From positions 116,625,900-116,689,899 of the forward strand of contig OY757025.1 of assembly GCA_963580285.1 (NCBI GenBank): DNA of 64,000 nt, read 5' to 3'. This stretch comes from Lucinisca nassula. Taxonomy: Eukaryota > Mollusca > Bivalvia > Lucinida > Lucinidae. Under the pieces are notes generated by a model, which saw only the letters and a list, made by a program, of their open reading frames with translations, made no database searches and was not told the origin of the DNA. This document shows positions 9,429 to 19,622 of this stretch, piece after piece; positions within the stretch are counted from its first letter, which is position 1, and every line of letters begins with the position of its first letter. The position numbers were made by a program, and so were the translations under genes.

Positions 9429-10593
9429 TCTTATGAAATTCTTGAATACCTAGTTTAAGATGACTTAAAGACGTCTTAGGCTTAGGAGGTAATAAGTTAG
9501 TATTTTGAGAATAGAAAGAAATGCGTATATTCACTTGTTTTTTTTAAATGCTAAGTTTCCAGTCCTTAAGGGCTTTATGCTGGACATACTCTCGCTTACA
9601 CCATCGATTACCGAATTCATTCAAGGCAGCAGCGATTTCATTTCTACATTTACTGAAATCAATTTTAGAAGGAAACCGATATTTCGCTCCTTTAGAAATT
9701 TAATTCCTTATCCTAGAATCAGTAATAATTTTCAAATTGCCAGTAATTACATGACCAGCAGCAGGATAGCAATACACTGAGTTTTTACAATCACATGAAT
9801 CAGGAGTATTAGTATCAATATCATGATCTGAAACAAGTTTATTGAAATTAAAAATGATAGATCTAACAGGTTTGTTAGCCGAAACTAGCTAGTCTGGACC
9901 AGAAAACATGTACACTGCATATTTTTCACTTCTGTGGTGTATTCCTTGCTTCCAAAGGATAACCCTTTTATAGAACATATTTAACTTCACTACAGCTGGT
10001 GTGTGGGAATGTGTGGCGGCGGTAAAACGTCTCCCAGCCCTACATCATAGTGTAGATTATATTTTCTTGTCCTTTGGGATCATTGATTCCATTGTGTAAT
10101 TTTGAAAATATCTGAGGGTCACTGATGAGGCCTAATTGGCCGAAACTAGCTAGTCTGGCCCAGAAAACATGTACACTCCATATTTTTCACTTCTGTGGTG
10201 TATTCCTTGCTTCCAAAGGATAACCCTTTTATAGAACATATTGTTATATTTATAGCAAATTATAGGTGTTTCAGTATTTTGAAAATAAGCAGGAATGGAA
10301 GAAAGCACCGAGCTCTCATGGAAAATACTGGGCAAATCTATAAAATCCATACCCTTATTAATGGAGGATATTTTGAAGAAATGGTGTTTATGATTAATTT
10401 CAGAATCAATGTAAGGACGGAGAGTATGCTGAGTATAGCCTCTAGTTAAGAGAGCCGCATCATATAACTGATTAGAACTATCGTAGAATTTATTCGCCTC
10501 GGTGTCCAGAAAACGTAAAACAGAAACGGGTAATGAACTTAGAAATGAAGCATAGAGTGGCGTCCATGATTTAATAATATTACTGACAGTCAC
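9429..10593 (-). pseudogene. Naiad-like N-terminal fragment, split by an insertion
   Basis: From 10593 down the frame reads MTVSNIIKSWTPLYASFLSS...ANKFYDSSNQLYDAALLTRGYTQ...SIPAYFQNTETPIICYKYN to 10247. After the mini-element at 9878-10240 it resumes with KPVRSIIFNFNKLVSD, the CxC linker SCDCKNSVYCYPAAGHVITGN and the segment up to KTSLRHLK (9877-9429). The C-x-C motif ahead of the RT is the hallmark of the Naiad/Chlamys clade. An N-terminal GIY-YIG endonuclease would be expected upstream of 10593 but I do not see it, so this copy is 5'-truncated. Confidence 0.8.
9878..10240. mobile_element. 363-bp mini-element with 102-bp terminal direct repeats
   Basis: The insertion lies inside the Naiad fragment and is bounded by TTGTTA direct repeats (9872-9877 and 10241-10246). 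Its two ends (9878-9979 and 10139-10240) are direct repeats of 102 bp differing at about two positions. On the minus strand each end encodes part of the unknown gene at 3880-3955 (MFYKRV...KQGIHHR...KYxVYMFSG). The 159-bp core has no ORF. LTR-like solo organisation is possible, but the ends are not TG...CA. Confidence 0.7.
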
Positions 10594-11233
10594 TTCAGTC
10601 TAGTATTGTTTCGTTTTAAAGCATGTAATTTACGTTAATAGTTACCATTTTTCCTGGTGCCGTGAGATCTAGTTCTGCGTTTTCGACATTCCAGGAGCGA
10701 GAAAATATCAAAATAGAAGTAAAACAAAGATCAGGAACTGATGCAATTAACTTACTCCACCCATAAAAGACACCAAAGGGAAAGAAATACAAACATTAAG
10801 CGACCAGACCATAATGGAAACCTAAACAAAGGAAGGCCATAAGGACAGTTACTTTCCAACAAAATGGCCATATGGCCATCCAAAATTAAAAGACACAAGT
10901 GATACACACAGTAAGTAACAAACAACATCATAAATAAATCGCCACAGAAGAGCCGCCTTGGAACGGTCAGTGGAAAGATTTCCACTGGGGGGCTTAAAAG
11001 TCCGGCATTCTGGAAATATTACCCTCATGATAAATGCTGTCGTTAAATCCCAGTGGAAAAGGGGTCTGTTAAGATTTAATCCATTTCAGTTCAGCCTCAT
11101 GTCTTTTGATAATTTTGAATCTACAAGTAGAATTTGCATCGTAGTAAAGTTTTCCACAGGTTGTATAACAATGTTATTTTCAGAATGACCTGTACGTCGA
11201 AAGTGACGGTACAAGAAAGTGTCAGTTTTCTTA
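10594..11233 (-). mobile_element. Naiad-like 3' region (10711-10998) with unidentified flanks
   Basis: The 3' end of a minus-strand copy begins near 10711 and stops after the hairpin at 10998. The flanks 10594-10710 and 10999-11233 match nothing I recognise in the window and carry no convincing ORF. Confidence 0.6.
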
Positions 11234-11383
11234 GGCTCTGTCTCTGGTCGGGCTCATTGGAGTCTAACTGTTGGTTTTCTTTTGCTCCAGTATTTCAGTG
11301 GTTTCTTGCTGTCGAGTCCTCACCGTTGTCTCACCTCTGTGGTTCTTTGATTTTTGTGTTCGCGGAGATGTTGCGCTGATGAG
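11234..11383 (+). mobile_element. Naiad-like 3' region, left part (target of Gypsy-1)
   Basis: This is the upstream half of a 3' region. It stops at GATGAG, where Gypsy-1 is inserted, and resumes with TTAGGAGGCC at 16721. Joining the two sides restores the sequence seen in other copies. Confidence 0.85.
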
Positions 11384-11630
11384 TGTAGTGGCCATCCAAA
11401 GACTGTGCATATTAATTACCTAGAAGCGGTATAGCTCCGCCTCCTAGCAGCTCTACCAATAGAATCAGATTGTATGCTAGTGTATGTATGAATGAGATAT
11501 TCTGGTAGTATTCTTACTCTATGTGTCTAGTAGTTAAGTAGTAAATAAAAGATATAAACAAATCCCTTCTTGGGTCAGTTCTATCATACCATCCCTTTAT
11601 GGGTCCGAACAATTAAACATAAACACTACA
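11384..11630 (+). repeat. Gypsy-1 5' LTR
   Basis: This 247-bp repeat begins TGTAGTGGCC and ends AACACTACA, with the 3' LTR as its exact twin. It carries an AATAAA at 11544-11549. No clear TATA box can be assigned with confidence. Confidence 0.95.
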
Positions 11631-11632
11631 AA

Positions 11633-11647
11633 TGGCGACGAGAATGG
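11633..11647 (+). promoter_or_regulatory. Gypsy-1 primer-binding site (candidate)
   Basis: TGGCGACGAGAATGG begins two bases after the 5' LTR, the expected place for pairing with a tRNA 3' end (CCA). The tRNA is not identified. Confidence 0.65.
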
Positions 11648-11701
11648 TCTGTGCTCGGGACGAAATAACAGAAGCAGCATAATAGTGAACTTTTTGTGAA
11701 A

Positions 11702-14700
11702 ATGGCAGGAATAGCACCTTTTCAGAAATTTGACGTGTACAGTGATGAGAGTTCCGTTGGGATTAGATGGACAAAATATGTGTCAAAACTTGAAAACTTG
11801 TTTGTTGGACTAAACATAGATTCAAGGAAAAGGAAAAAGGCACTTCTGTTACATTATTCGGGTGACGAAGTTTTTGAGATATATGAAACATTGAACTTGG
11901 GTGATGATGATCAAAATTATGATGAAACCAAAACAGGGCTTAATGATTATTTCAATCATAAAAAGAACAAGGAGTTTGAACGTTATGAATTTAGAAATTT
12001 GAAACAAATGAAAAATGAGACAATTGACCAATTTGTGACAAGACTTAGACAAAAGGCGGCGAACTGTGAATTTACAGATAAAGATGCTGAAATAAAAAGC
12101 CAAATGATTCAAGGTTGTTCGTCACAAAAGCTTCGCACAAAGTGCTTGGAGGAAGACAAAGACTTGGCAGATTTGTTGACAATGGCCAGAACAATGGAAA
12201 TAGCCCACAAACAAGCGAAATGTATGACAAACAATGGCCACGGTGACCATGTTCTTAGTGAAAATAATGTGGACAAAATTAAAAGTAGACCTTCAAAACA
12301 TTTTGGAAATAATGCTTCATCAAAACGCTTCACATCCCCTGCCTATCGAAAGGGCGCAACGTCACAAAGTAACGCTCGAAATCAGGTTCATCAGAAATGT
12401 AGGAACTGTGGAGGCGACTTCCCACACACTTCTAAGTGTCCGGCTATAGGTGTCGAATGTCACTATTGCCACAAGAGAAATCACTTCATTTCTGTCTGTA
12501 GGAAAAGGATTAAAAACTCCCGACGTCAACATTTACGGGAAATAGCAGAGGACGTTTCGGATGAAAGTGACGTTAATGAACAAAGGGATATAAATCATGA
12601 TTCTGATCCGGAGGTGTCATATGGATTAAAAAGTGATAAAGTAAGTCATATTAACAGTAAAGTCCCCTGCATAACGGTGAAAATAAATGACGTTGAAACA
12701 ACGTCGCTCATTGATACAGGATCGTCTTTGAACATCATTGATGAACGTGTTATCCAGAAAATGTCTCCAAGGCCGCGCTTAGAGAAGGCTAAAGTCAAAG
12801 CATATGCATTTGGACAGAAAAAGCCCTTGGAAATTAAAGGAAAATACACCTGTAAGGTGGAAAGTGCCAAGAAATGCACAACGGCGGAATTTCATGTCGT
12901 AAGAGACAATAAGGAGACAATAATTAGTTATCAGACTGCCGTATTGTTGGACATTATCCCGTCTATCCGTTCAGTGACAGAAAAACAATATGAGGCTTTA
13001 TGTGACAAATATGTCAAAGTTTTTCAAGGACTAGGTAAATTAAAAGACAGGGAAATAAAATTTCACATAGATGAAAGTGTCGTCCCTGTGGCTCAGAGTC
13101 CACGTCGGATACCATTTCACCTCAGAGACAAAGTAGAAAAAGAACTTGAACGTCTTGAGAAAATGGACGTTATCGAACCAGTAAATGGTCCTACCCCATG
13201 GGTTTCGAATTTAGTGGTCGCGCCAAAGGCAAACGCACCAAATGAAATAAGGCTATGTGTGGACATGCGTAAAGCAAACCAAGCGATAAAACGGGAACGT
13301 CACGTTACGCCAACAATCGATGACATAATCTTGGAATTAAACGGATCTACAGTATTTTCAAAAGTTGATCTTTATAAAGGCTTCCACCAGTGTGCCCTCT
13401 CCGAGGAGTCGAGGAATATGACTGTATTCGCAACTCACGTTGGTTTGAGACGTTATAAACGTTTAAATTTTGGGGTCTGTTCAGCTCCAGAAATGTTCCA
13501 AAATGAGATACGTCAGGTAATCGAAGGTTTGAATGGCACATTAAACATTAGTGATGACATAATAATACATGGAAAAACACGTGCTGAGCATGACGCAAAT
13601 TTAGAGGCGCTTTTACAAAGATTGTCCGAGAAAGGACTTACACTGAACAGAGACAAATGTGAATTTGGACAAAACAAAATCAAGTTCTATGGATTCGTGT
13701 TCTCGGAAGACGGCTTTTCTCCAGACCCGGAGAAGGTCGAAGCTATCAAAAATGTTGACAGGCCGAAAACTCAGGCTGAGGTTCGTAGTTTTCTTGGAAT
13801 GACGAATTATGTGTCACGTTTCATTGACAATTATTCAACATTGACGGAACCATTGCGCAGGCTGACACGACAAGATACTGCTTTTGTGTGGACTGATGAG
13901 CAAGAAAAGTCATTCAACCTATTAAAGGAAAGACTAGTAAGTGACGCAGTAATGACATATTTTGACCCCAGCAAATCTTCAGAGTTATGGGTTGATGCAA
14001 GTCCAGTCGGAGTATCAGGGATTCTTATTCAAAACAATAAGATTGTGTCATACGGGAGCCGTGCATTAAGCCCCACTGAACAACGTTATAGCCAGACAGA
14101 AAGAGAGGCACTTGCCTGTGTGTGGGGATGCGAACATTTTCACCTATACTTATTCGGTAAGGAATTTACGCTAATAACAGATCATGCCCGTCTGGAATCG
14201 ATAATGAATGGGGTAAAACAAATTCAAAGTGCTCGTTTAGAAAGATTTAGACTCAGACTTACTACGTACAATTTTAAGGTTAAATACCGTTGTGGAAAAT
14301 TAATGATATCTGATTACTGTTCCAGACACCCATTCAGTAGCTACGTTAGAGAAAATTTCGCAGACGATTATTGTAACTTTGTGGCGCGTGCCGCGCTGCC
14401 TGCCTCATTAACATTATCAGATATAGCAGCAGCCAGTGAAACTGATACGGTGATTAAGTGCGTGTTAGATGCATTGCAGAACAATACATGGGAAAAACAA
14501 CCTTGTGCCAAAGATGAAGTTTTTCAGTGTTACAAGACATTATCAGTTGAATTATCGGCCGTGTCAGTTGAAAAGAGATATGTGTTACTCCGTGGTACAA
14601 GGCTTTGTATACCAGAGTCGCTGCAACAACACTGTGTTGATTTGTCCCATGAAGGACATCAGGGCCGCGTCAAGTGCAAAGCTATGTTAAGAGAAAGCTG

Positions 14701-15730
14701 TTGGTTTATATTCATGGATAGACTTGTCGATGAAACATGTAAGAACTGTTTACCGTGTCAGGCTTTCTCATCACAAACGACCTCAGATCCGATCAAACCA
14801 AGTACTCTGCCGAAACAACCGTTTGATGAAATATCGATAGATTTTTCGGGTCCTTACCCCTCAGGACATTATTTTATGGTAGTTCTGGATGATTACAGTC
14901 GTTTTCCGATTGTTGAAAGAATGTCAAACATAACCGCAGATACTGTTATTCCACGTTTAGAAACCATATTTAGCATATGGGGTATTCCTTCTATCTGCCG
15001 TACTGACAATGGTGCTCCGTTTCATGGACATAACTTTGCTGAGTTCGCGAAATACATGGGATTCGAACATCGGAAAATCACACCGAGGCATCCAATGGGA
15101 AACAGCCAAGTTGAACGTTTTATGCAGCCTTTAAATAAAGCCATAAAAACTGCAGTGGCTTCTGGGAAAAACTACCATACTGAACTGCATAAATTTCTTT
15201 TGAATTATAGAAATACACCTCACCCAGCCACAAATATGAGCCCATCACAAGTAGTTTTTGGTGGTCGAAAATTAAAGACAAAATTACCACAGTTCACTGT
15301 TAGACGACAAGACAATTACATTAGAATAAGGGACAGTAAATTGAAAATGAAGAACAAGCGCTATGCGGACCAAAAACGGCATACAAAATCGTGCACATGG
15401 AAATGTGGTGACATGGTTTTGGTAAAGCGCTCCAACTACAACAAGGAACAAACTGTTTTCTATCCGACGCCGGCGAAAATAATACGTCGGAAAGGCTCAA
15501 TGGTGACTGTTAAATTCAAGGACAAATACATCACGCGAGACGTATCACAGTTAAAGTTCGTGAAACCGCAAGGCTGTTTACAACATCAGCAGCAGCCTGG
15601 TCGCTGGGAAAATCGTATGGACAGCCGTCGGAATGAACTAGGTCGTCGGGAAAGTGAGCAGTCGCAGCAGTCGGGTGGATTACGCCGTTCAAAACGGGAA
15701 ATTCGCCTACCCAAGAGATTTGTCGACTAA
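11702..15730 (+). CDS. Gag-Pol polyprotein of Gypsy-1
   Basis: This single ORF of 1342 codons encodes the proteins needed for retrotransposition. I start it at ATG 11702; the frame extends two codons upstream only through GTG. Domains in order are: a Gag-like region (1-230); a double zinc knuckle (about 233-270, including CHYCHKRNHFISVC); an aspartic protease with LIDTGSS (Asp 338); an RT (about 490-700) with catalytic ISDD in place of the usual Y/F-x-DD (Asp 618); an RNase H (Asp 765, TEREAL, TDH); and an integrase with an HHCC finger (about 980-1020) and a D,D35E triad (Asp 1047, Asp 1102, Glu 1138). All catalytic residues are present and there are no stops. No -1 frameshift is needed because gag and pol are fused. 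The C-terminal tail is basic and lacks a recognisable chromodomain. Confidence 0.95.
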   Translation: MAGIAPFQKFDVYSDESSVGIRWTKYVSKLENLFVGLNIDSRKRKKALLLHYSGDEVFEIYETLNLGDDDQNYDETKTGLNDYFNHKKNKEFERYEFRNLKQMKNETIDQFVTRLRQKAANCEFTDKDAEIKSQMIQGCSSQKLRTKCLEEDKDLADLLTMARTMEIAHKQAKCMTNNGHGDHVLSENNVDKIKSRPSKHFGNNASSKRFTSPAYRKGATSQSNARNQVHQKCRNCGGDFPHTSKCPAIGVECHYCHKRNHFISVCRKRIKNSRRQHLREIAEDVSDESDVNEQRDINHDSDPEVSYGLKSDKVSHINSKVPCITVKINDVETTSLIDTGSSLNIIDERVIQKMSPRPRLEKAKVKAYAFGQKKPLEIKGKYTCKVESAKKCTTAEFHVVRDNKETIISYQTAVLLDIIPSIRSVTEKQYEALCDKYVKVFQGLGKLKDREIKFHIDESVVPVAQSPRRIPFHLRDKVEKELERLEKMDVIEPVNGPTPWVSNLVVAPKANAPNEIRLCVDMRKANQAIKRERHVTPTIDDIILELNGSTVFSKVDLYKGFHQCALSEESRNMTVFATHVGLRRYKRLNFGVCSAPEMFQNEIRQVIEGLNGTLNISDDIIIHGKTRAEHDANLEALLQRLSEKGLTLNRDKCEFGQNKIKFYGFVFSEDGFSPDPEKVEAIKNVDRPKTQAEVRSFLGMTNYVSRFIDNYSTLTEPLRRLTRQDTAFVWTDEQEKSFNLLKERLVSDAVMTYFDPSKSSELWVDASPVGVSGILIQNNKIVSYGSRALSPTEQRYSQTEREALACVWGCEHFHLYLFGKEFTLITDHARLESIMNGVKQIQSARLERFRLRLTTYNFKVKYRCGKLMISDYCSRHPFSSYVRENFADDYCNFVARAALPASLTLSDIAAASETDTVIKCVLDALQNNTWEKQPCAKDEVFQCYKTLSVELSAVSVEKRYVLLRGTRLCIPESLQQHCVDLSHEGHQGRVKCKAMLRESCWFIFMDRLVDETCKNCLPCQAFSSQTTSDPIKPSTLPKQPFDEISIDFSGPYPSGHYFMVVLDDYSRFPIVERMSNITADTVIPRLETIFSIWGIPSICRTDNGAPFHGHNFAEFAKYMGFEHRKITPRHPMGNSQVERFMQPLNKAIKTAVASGKNYHTELHKFLLNYRNTPHPATNMSPSQVVFGGRKLKTKLPQFTVRRQDNYIRIRDSKLKMKNKRYADQKRHTKSCTWKCGDMVLVKRSNYNKEQTVFYPTPAKIIRRKGSMVTVKFKDKYITRDVSQLKFVKPQGCLQHQQQPGRWENRMDSRRNELGRRESEQSQQSGGLRRSKREIRLPKRFVD

Positions 15731-16453
15731 CTCAGTGAAAGTGAAATGGAATTACATGTGCATTCATAAAGTATAATTTTTGTCAGTGCAGTTCATATAA
15801 TATTCTGTTCTTTGTGGATTAAAGTGTTTCTCATTCATGCTAATATTGGAATATAAGTGCATTCAACTGAAAAAAAAAATGGAGTATATTTAAATATTCG
15901 TAATTCAAAATTTAAGGGGTTCTATAAAATTTATAATTTCTAAAATGTAACTGTTTTACTCTTTTTGTACGTGCTTCTAAAATACCAACTTTTGACACGT
16001 GGGAAATATATACTTTGTTAACAGCTTGAAAGATCAATTTCGCTGATGCAGAGCAAAACAAATTGTCAAAAACAGTCAGACGGATATATATTTCAACAAA
16101 CTCAGACACATGTTGATATAAATTATGCTTTGTTGCTCATGCTATATGTTTTTCCTGTTTTTATCTGTCATGTTTCATTTTGGTTTTCTTTGAGTGTTTG
16201 TGATTTAGTGTGAATGCGTAACACAAACAGTGACATTTTCTCATGTTTTTAATTTCACGGAGGAAGGAAAGAACATTAACCTTTAAATTACATGAACTTT
16301 AGATGATTGGAATGTAATAGCGTTCGTGGTAGGGAAACAACAAGTTCCCATGATAAACAGAAATGAACATTGACAGGTGGCAAATGGAATTTTACTTGTA
16401 TTGGTGTCTTGTGATTGCCAATTATAAATTTTCATAATACAAAGGATTTATCT
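15731..16453 (+). other. Gypsy-1 3' untranslated region
   Basis: About 720 bp of AT-rich, non-coding sequence lies between the pol stop and the polypurine tract. I see no second ORF (env) and no obvious structure. Confidence 0.8.
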
Positions 16454-16468
16454 AAAGAAAGAGAGGGA
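16454..16468 (+). promoter_or_regulatory. Gypsy-1 polypurine tract
   Basis: AAAGAAAGAGAGGGA ends exactly at the 3' LTR boundary, as required for plus-strand DNA priming. Confidence 0.9.
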
Positions 16469-16715
16469 TGTAGTGGCCATCCAAAGACTGTGCATATTAA
16501 TTACCTAGAAGCGGTATAGCTCCGCCTCCTAGCAGCTCTACCAATAGAATCAGATTGTATGCTAGTGTATGTATGAATGAGATATTCTGGTAGTATTCTT
16601 ACTCTATGTGTCTAGTAGTTAAGTAGTAAATAAAAGATATAAACAAATCCCTTCTTGGGTCAGTTCTATCATACCATCCCTTTATGGGTCCGAACAATTA
16701 AACATAAACACTACA
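16469..16715 (+). repeat. Gypsy-1 3' LTR
   Basis: This is identical to the 5' LTR over 247 bp by direct reading. AATAAA at 16629-16634 is the candidate polyadenylation signal. The second copy of ATGAG follows at 16716-16720. Confidence 0.95.
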
Positions 16716-16720
16716 ATGAG

Positions 16721-16950
16721 TTAGGAGGCCTTCATGCGGACTGAACAGGTTGTTTGTCTAAATCGCGACGGAAGTAAGGGCGAGGATTGTGGCCGTTTTG
16801 TGGGAAAGTAACTGTCCTTGTGGCCTTCCTTTGTTTAGGTTTCCATTATGGTCTGGTCGCTTAATGTTTGTATTTCTTTCCCTTTGGTGTCTTTTATGGG
16901 TGGAGTAGGTTAATTGTATCAATTCCTGATCTTTGTTTTACTTCTACTTT
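16721..16950 (+). mobile_element. Naiad-like 3' region, right part
   Basis: This continues from 11383 after the Gypsy-1 insertion to the terminal ACTTCTACTTT. An internal deletion joins GGATTGTGGCC to GTTTTGTGGG at about 16793, removing the conserved hairpin. The deletion may have used the repeated GGCC. Confidence 0.85.
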
Positions 16951-17171
16951 ACTCATTCTACGATAATGCTCGTTCAATCAAGTTTTAAGCATGCGGTTAG
17001 TTTGACCGACGTACTGTATATTACAGTTTGCAGCATGTCATGTAATTAGATAAATTAAATCTGTAGACTGCCATGTCAAATCAGACATGTTAACTACAGA
17101 GAAGCGTCTACCGTTTACAGATGAAGTAACGGTAGACGCAGTGCTTAAATGCGAACAACATCAGAGAAGCT
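16951..17171. other. Spacer with a perfect 12-bp hairpin
   Basis: GCGTCTACCGTT (17104-17115) and AACGGTAGACGC (17128-17139) form a perfect stem with a 12-nt loop. The rest shows no recognised feature. Confidence 0.5.
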
Positions 17172-17373
17172 TCAGAGAAGAGACACCAAAGGGAAAGAAA
17201 TACAAAAATGAAACAACATACCCTAATGGAAACATCCATAGCGGAAAGCCAAAAAGACTTTTACTTTCCCACAAAATGACCAATAGGCTATCCAAAATGA
17301 ATTAATATAAGCGACACAAACACACAAAGACACACCATAACAAAAATAAACCACGACAGAAGAACCACCGAGG
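17172..17373 (-). mobile_element. Diverged Naiad-like 3' region, second subfamily
   Basis: Similarity to the main 3' region is clear (GACACCAAAGGGAAAGAAA, CCCACAAAATG, TAAACC.CGACAGAAGAACC), but divergence is higher. The copy at 60640-60845 shares its specific differences (AAACAACA, AGCGGAAAGCCAAAA, GCGACACAAACAC), which marks a separate subfamily. Confidence 0.7.
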
Positions 17374-19622
17374 CGAATAAATTCTACGATAGTTCTCATC
17401 AGTTATATGATGCGGCTCTCTTAACTAGAGGGTATACTCAGCATACTCTCCGTCCTTACATTGATTCTGAAATTAATCATAAACGTCATTTCTTCAAAAT
17501 ATCCTTCATTAATAAGGGTATGGATTTTATAGATTTGCCCAGTATCTTCCGTGAGAGATCGGTGCTTTCTTCCATTCCTGCTTATTTTCAAAATACTGAA
17601 ACACCTATAATTTGCTATAAATATAACAAACCTGTTAGATCTATCATTTTTAATTTCAATAAACTTGTTTCAGATCTTGATATTGATACTAATACTCCTG
17701 ATTCATGTGATTGTAAAAACTCAAAGTATTGCTATCCTGCTGCTGGTCATGTAATTACTGGCAATTTGAAAATTATTCCTGATTCTAGGATAAGGAATAT
17801 AATTTCTAAAGGACCGAAATATCGGTTTCCTTCTAAAATTGATTTCAGTAAATGTAGAGATGAAATCGCTGCTTCCTTGAATGAATTCGGTAATCGATGG
17901 TGTAAGCGAGAGTATGTTGAGTGTAAAGCCCTAAAGGACTGGAAACTTAGCATTTTAAGACTAGTGAATAAACGCATTTCTTTCTATTCTCAAAATACTA
18001 ACTTATTACCTCCTAAGCCCAAGACGTCTTTACGTCATCTTAAACGAGGTATTCAAGAATTTCATAAGAAGTTTGTTTTGGCCCCTGCAGACAAGGCCGC
18101 TAACAACGTCGTTGTTGTGTGACGGCTCCACTATGTTAACACGCTTAAGCAGGAGCTTGGTGGTACTAAGGCCTATGAACTTCAGCCTTTGGCTGAAGAG
18201 AGAGCTATAGTAGATAAACATGTTTGTCTTTCAGCCACCAAGTTTGCTGTGTGTGTTAACGAAGGCCAAGACAAGCTTCCTACGCTATACTGGTTACCAA
18301 AACTTCATAAAAAAACCTTACAAAGCACGGTTTATTGCAAATTCTAGTTCTTGCACTACCACTGAACTTTCTAAATTATTAACTTCCTGTCTTACTGCTA
18401 TTAAAACGCATGTAATTAAATATTGTGATAAAGTCTTTGAAAGATCAGGAAGAAATCTGTTTTGGTCTATAAAAAATTCGAATGAGGTTTTAAATAAATT
18501 GAAATCTAGACAGTTTCGTGCTTCTAGTCTGTCTACCTACGATTTTTCCACTCTTTACACTACACTTCCTCATAATCTTATAAAAGAAAAGCTTAATGAT
18601 TTAATTGAATGGGCTTTTCACAGAGAAGATTCTCTCTATCTTGCATGTAATGTCAGAAATGCATTTTTCACTTCTAAAGAGCATAAGAATTATACAATTA
18701 ATCATGTCAGAAAGTGTGTGATGCCCTCACCTTTCTACTTGACAATATTTATATTAGATTCGGTACTAAGTTATTTAGACAAATTGTGGGTATTCCGATG
18801 GGTACTAATTGCGCACCTCTTGTGGCTGATCTGTTCTTGTATTGTTATGAAAGAGACTTCATTTTGTCGCTTTCCATTGATAACCAATCTGAAATTATTG
18901 AAGCTTTTAGCTCCACTTCTTGATATTTAGATGATTTATTAAATATTGATAATACCTATTTTGATGGTTTGATCAGTCAGATTTACCCCCTAGAACTTCA
19001 GTTAAATAAAGCAAATTCTTCTGATACCGAGGCCCCGTTTTTGGATTTACATCTATCTATTGTAGATGGATTTGCTTCGTGCAAAATTTATGATAAACGC
19101 GATGACTTTGATTTTGAGATTGTAAATTTTCCTTTTTTGGATGGTGATGTTCCTCGTGCGCCATCCAATGGCGTTTATATTTCGCAATTAATTCGATTTG
19201 CTAGAGTGTGTAGTCATGTAACTGACTTCAACACTCGTAATAAATTATTAACGGCTAAACTCCTTAATCAGGGTTATCGGTACCATAAACTACGCAAAGC
19301 CTTTTCAAAATTTTATAGACGCCATTCTGATTTAATTTCAAAATTCAATATTGGACTTAAATCTCTTCTGCAACAAGGTCTATCGGAACCCGAATTTTAT
19401 GGTGACTTAGTATATAAATTCAGAAAAATATATAACCGCAATGACTTCAGCACCCAATTTCGTAAACTCATTCTTCGATATAAAAAGATTGGGTACAACA
19501 TGGATATTATACGACAGACTGCATGCATGGTAGTTAACCCAATCACGGTTGGCAACTTTGCTTCCCTCTTTAATTGCACGCCGGTGGGTCAGGCCTCAGA
19601 TTCTATGACGGCTCCAACGTAA
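17374..19622 (+). pseudogene. Naiad-like Penelope RT, most complete copy
   Basis: The frame begins ANKFYDSSHQLYDAALLTRG and continues through MDFIDLPSIF (17520) and the C-x-C linker (Cys codons at 17706 and 17712, then GHVITGN). After NNVVVV comes an in-frame TGA (18120-18122), then RLHYVNTLKQELGG and YWLPKLHK. A one-base A insertion (about 18307) and a one-base loss (about 18695) shift frame. A second TGA (18921-18923) precedes YLDDLLN. The last open part (18969-19622) runs LELQLNKANSSDTEAPFLDL to MTAPT. No C-terminal GIY-YIG domain follows, which fits the permuted Naiad architecture. Apart from the two frameshifts and two TGAs it is full length from the linker on. The family role is target-primed reverse transcription. 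Confidence 0.85.

Larger units (their letters stand above)
11384..16715 (+). mobile_element. Gypsy-1: complete Ty3/gypsy LTR retrotransposon
   Basis: This 5.3-kb element has two 247-bp LTRs that read identically base for base, TG...CA ends, a 5-bp duplication ATGAG (11379-11383 and 16716-16720), a primer-binding site, a single gag-pol ORF and a polypurine tract. It inserted into a Naiad 3' region. Identical LTRs, which are copied from one template at insertion, and an unbroken ORF indicate a very recent, possibly active copy. No env-like ORF or chromodomain is visible. Confidence 0.96.

Noticed and set aside
11849..12333. Minus-strand ORFs opposite the Gypsy-1 gag-pol
   Set aside because: They are shadows of the long plus-strand ORF without motifs or start context. 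The same applies to plus-strand ORFs opposite Gypsy-2.
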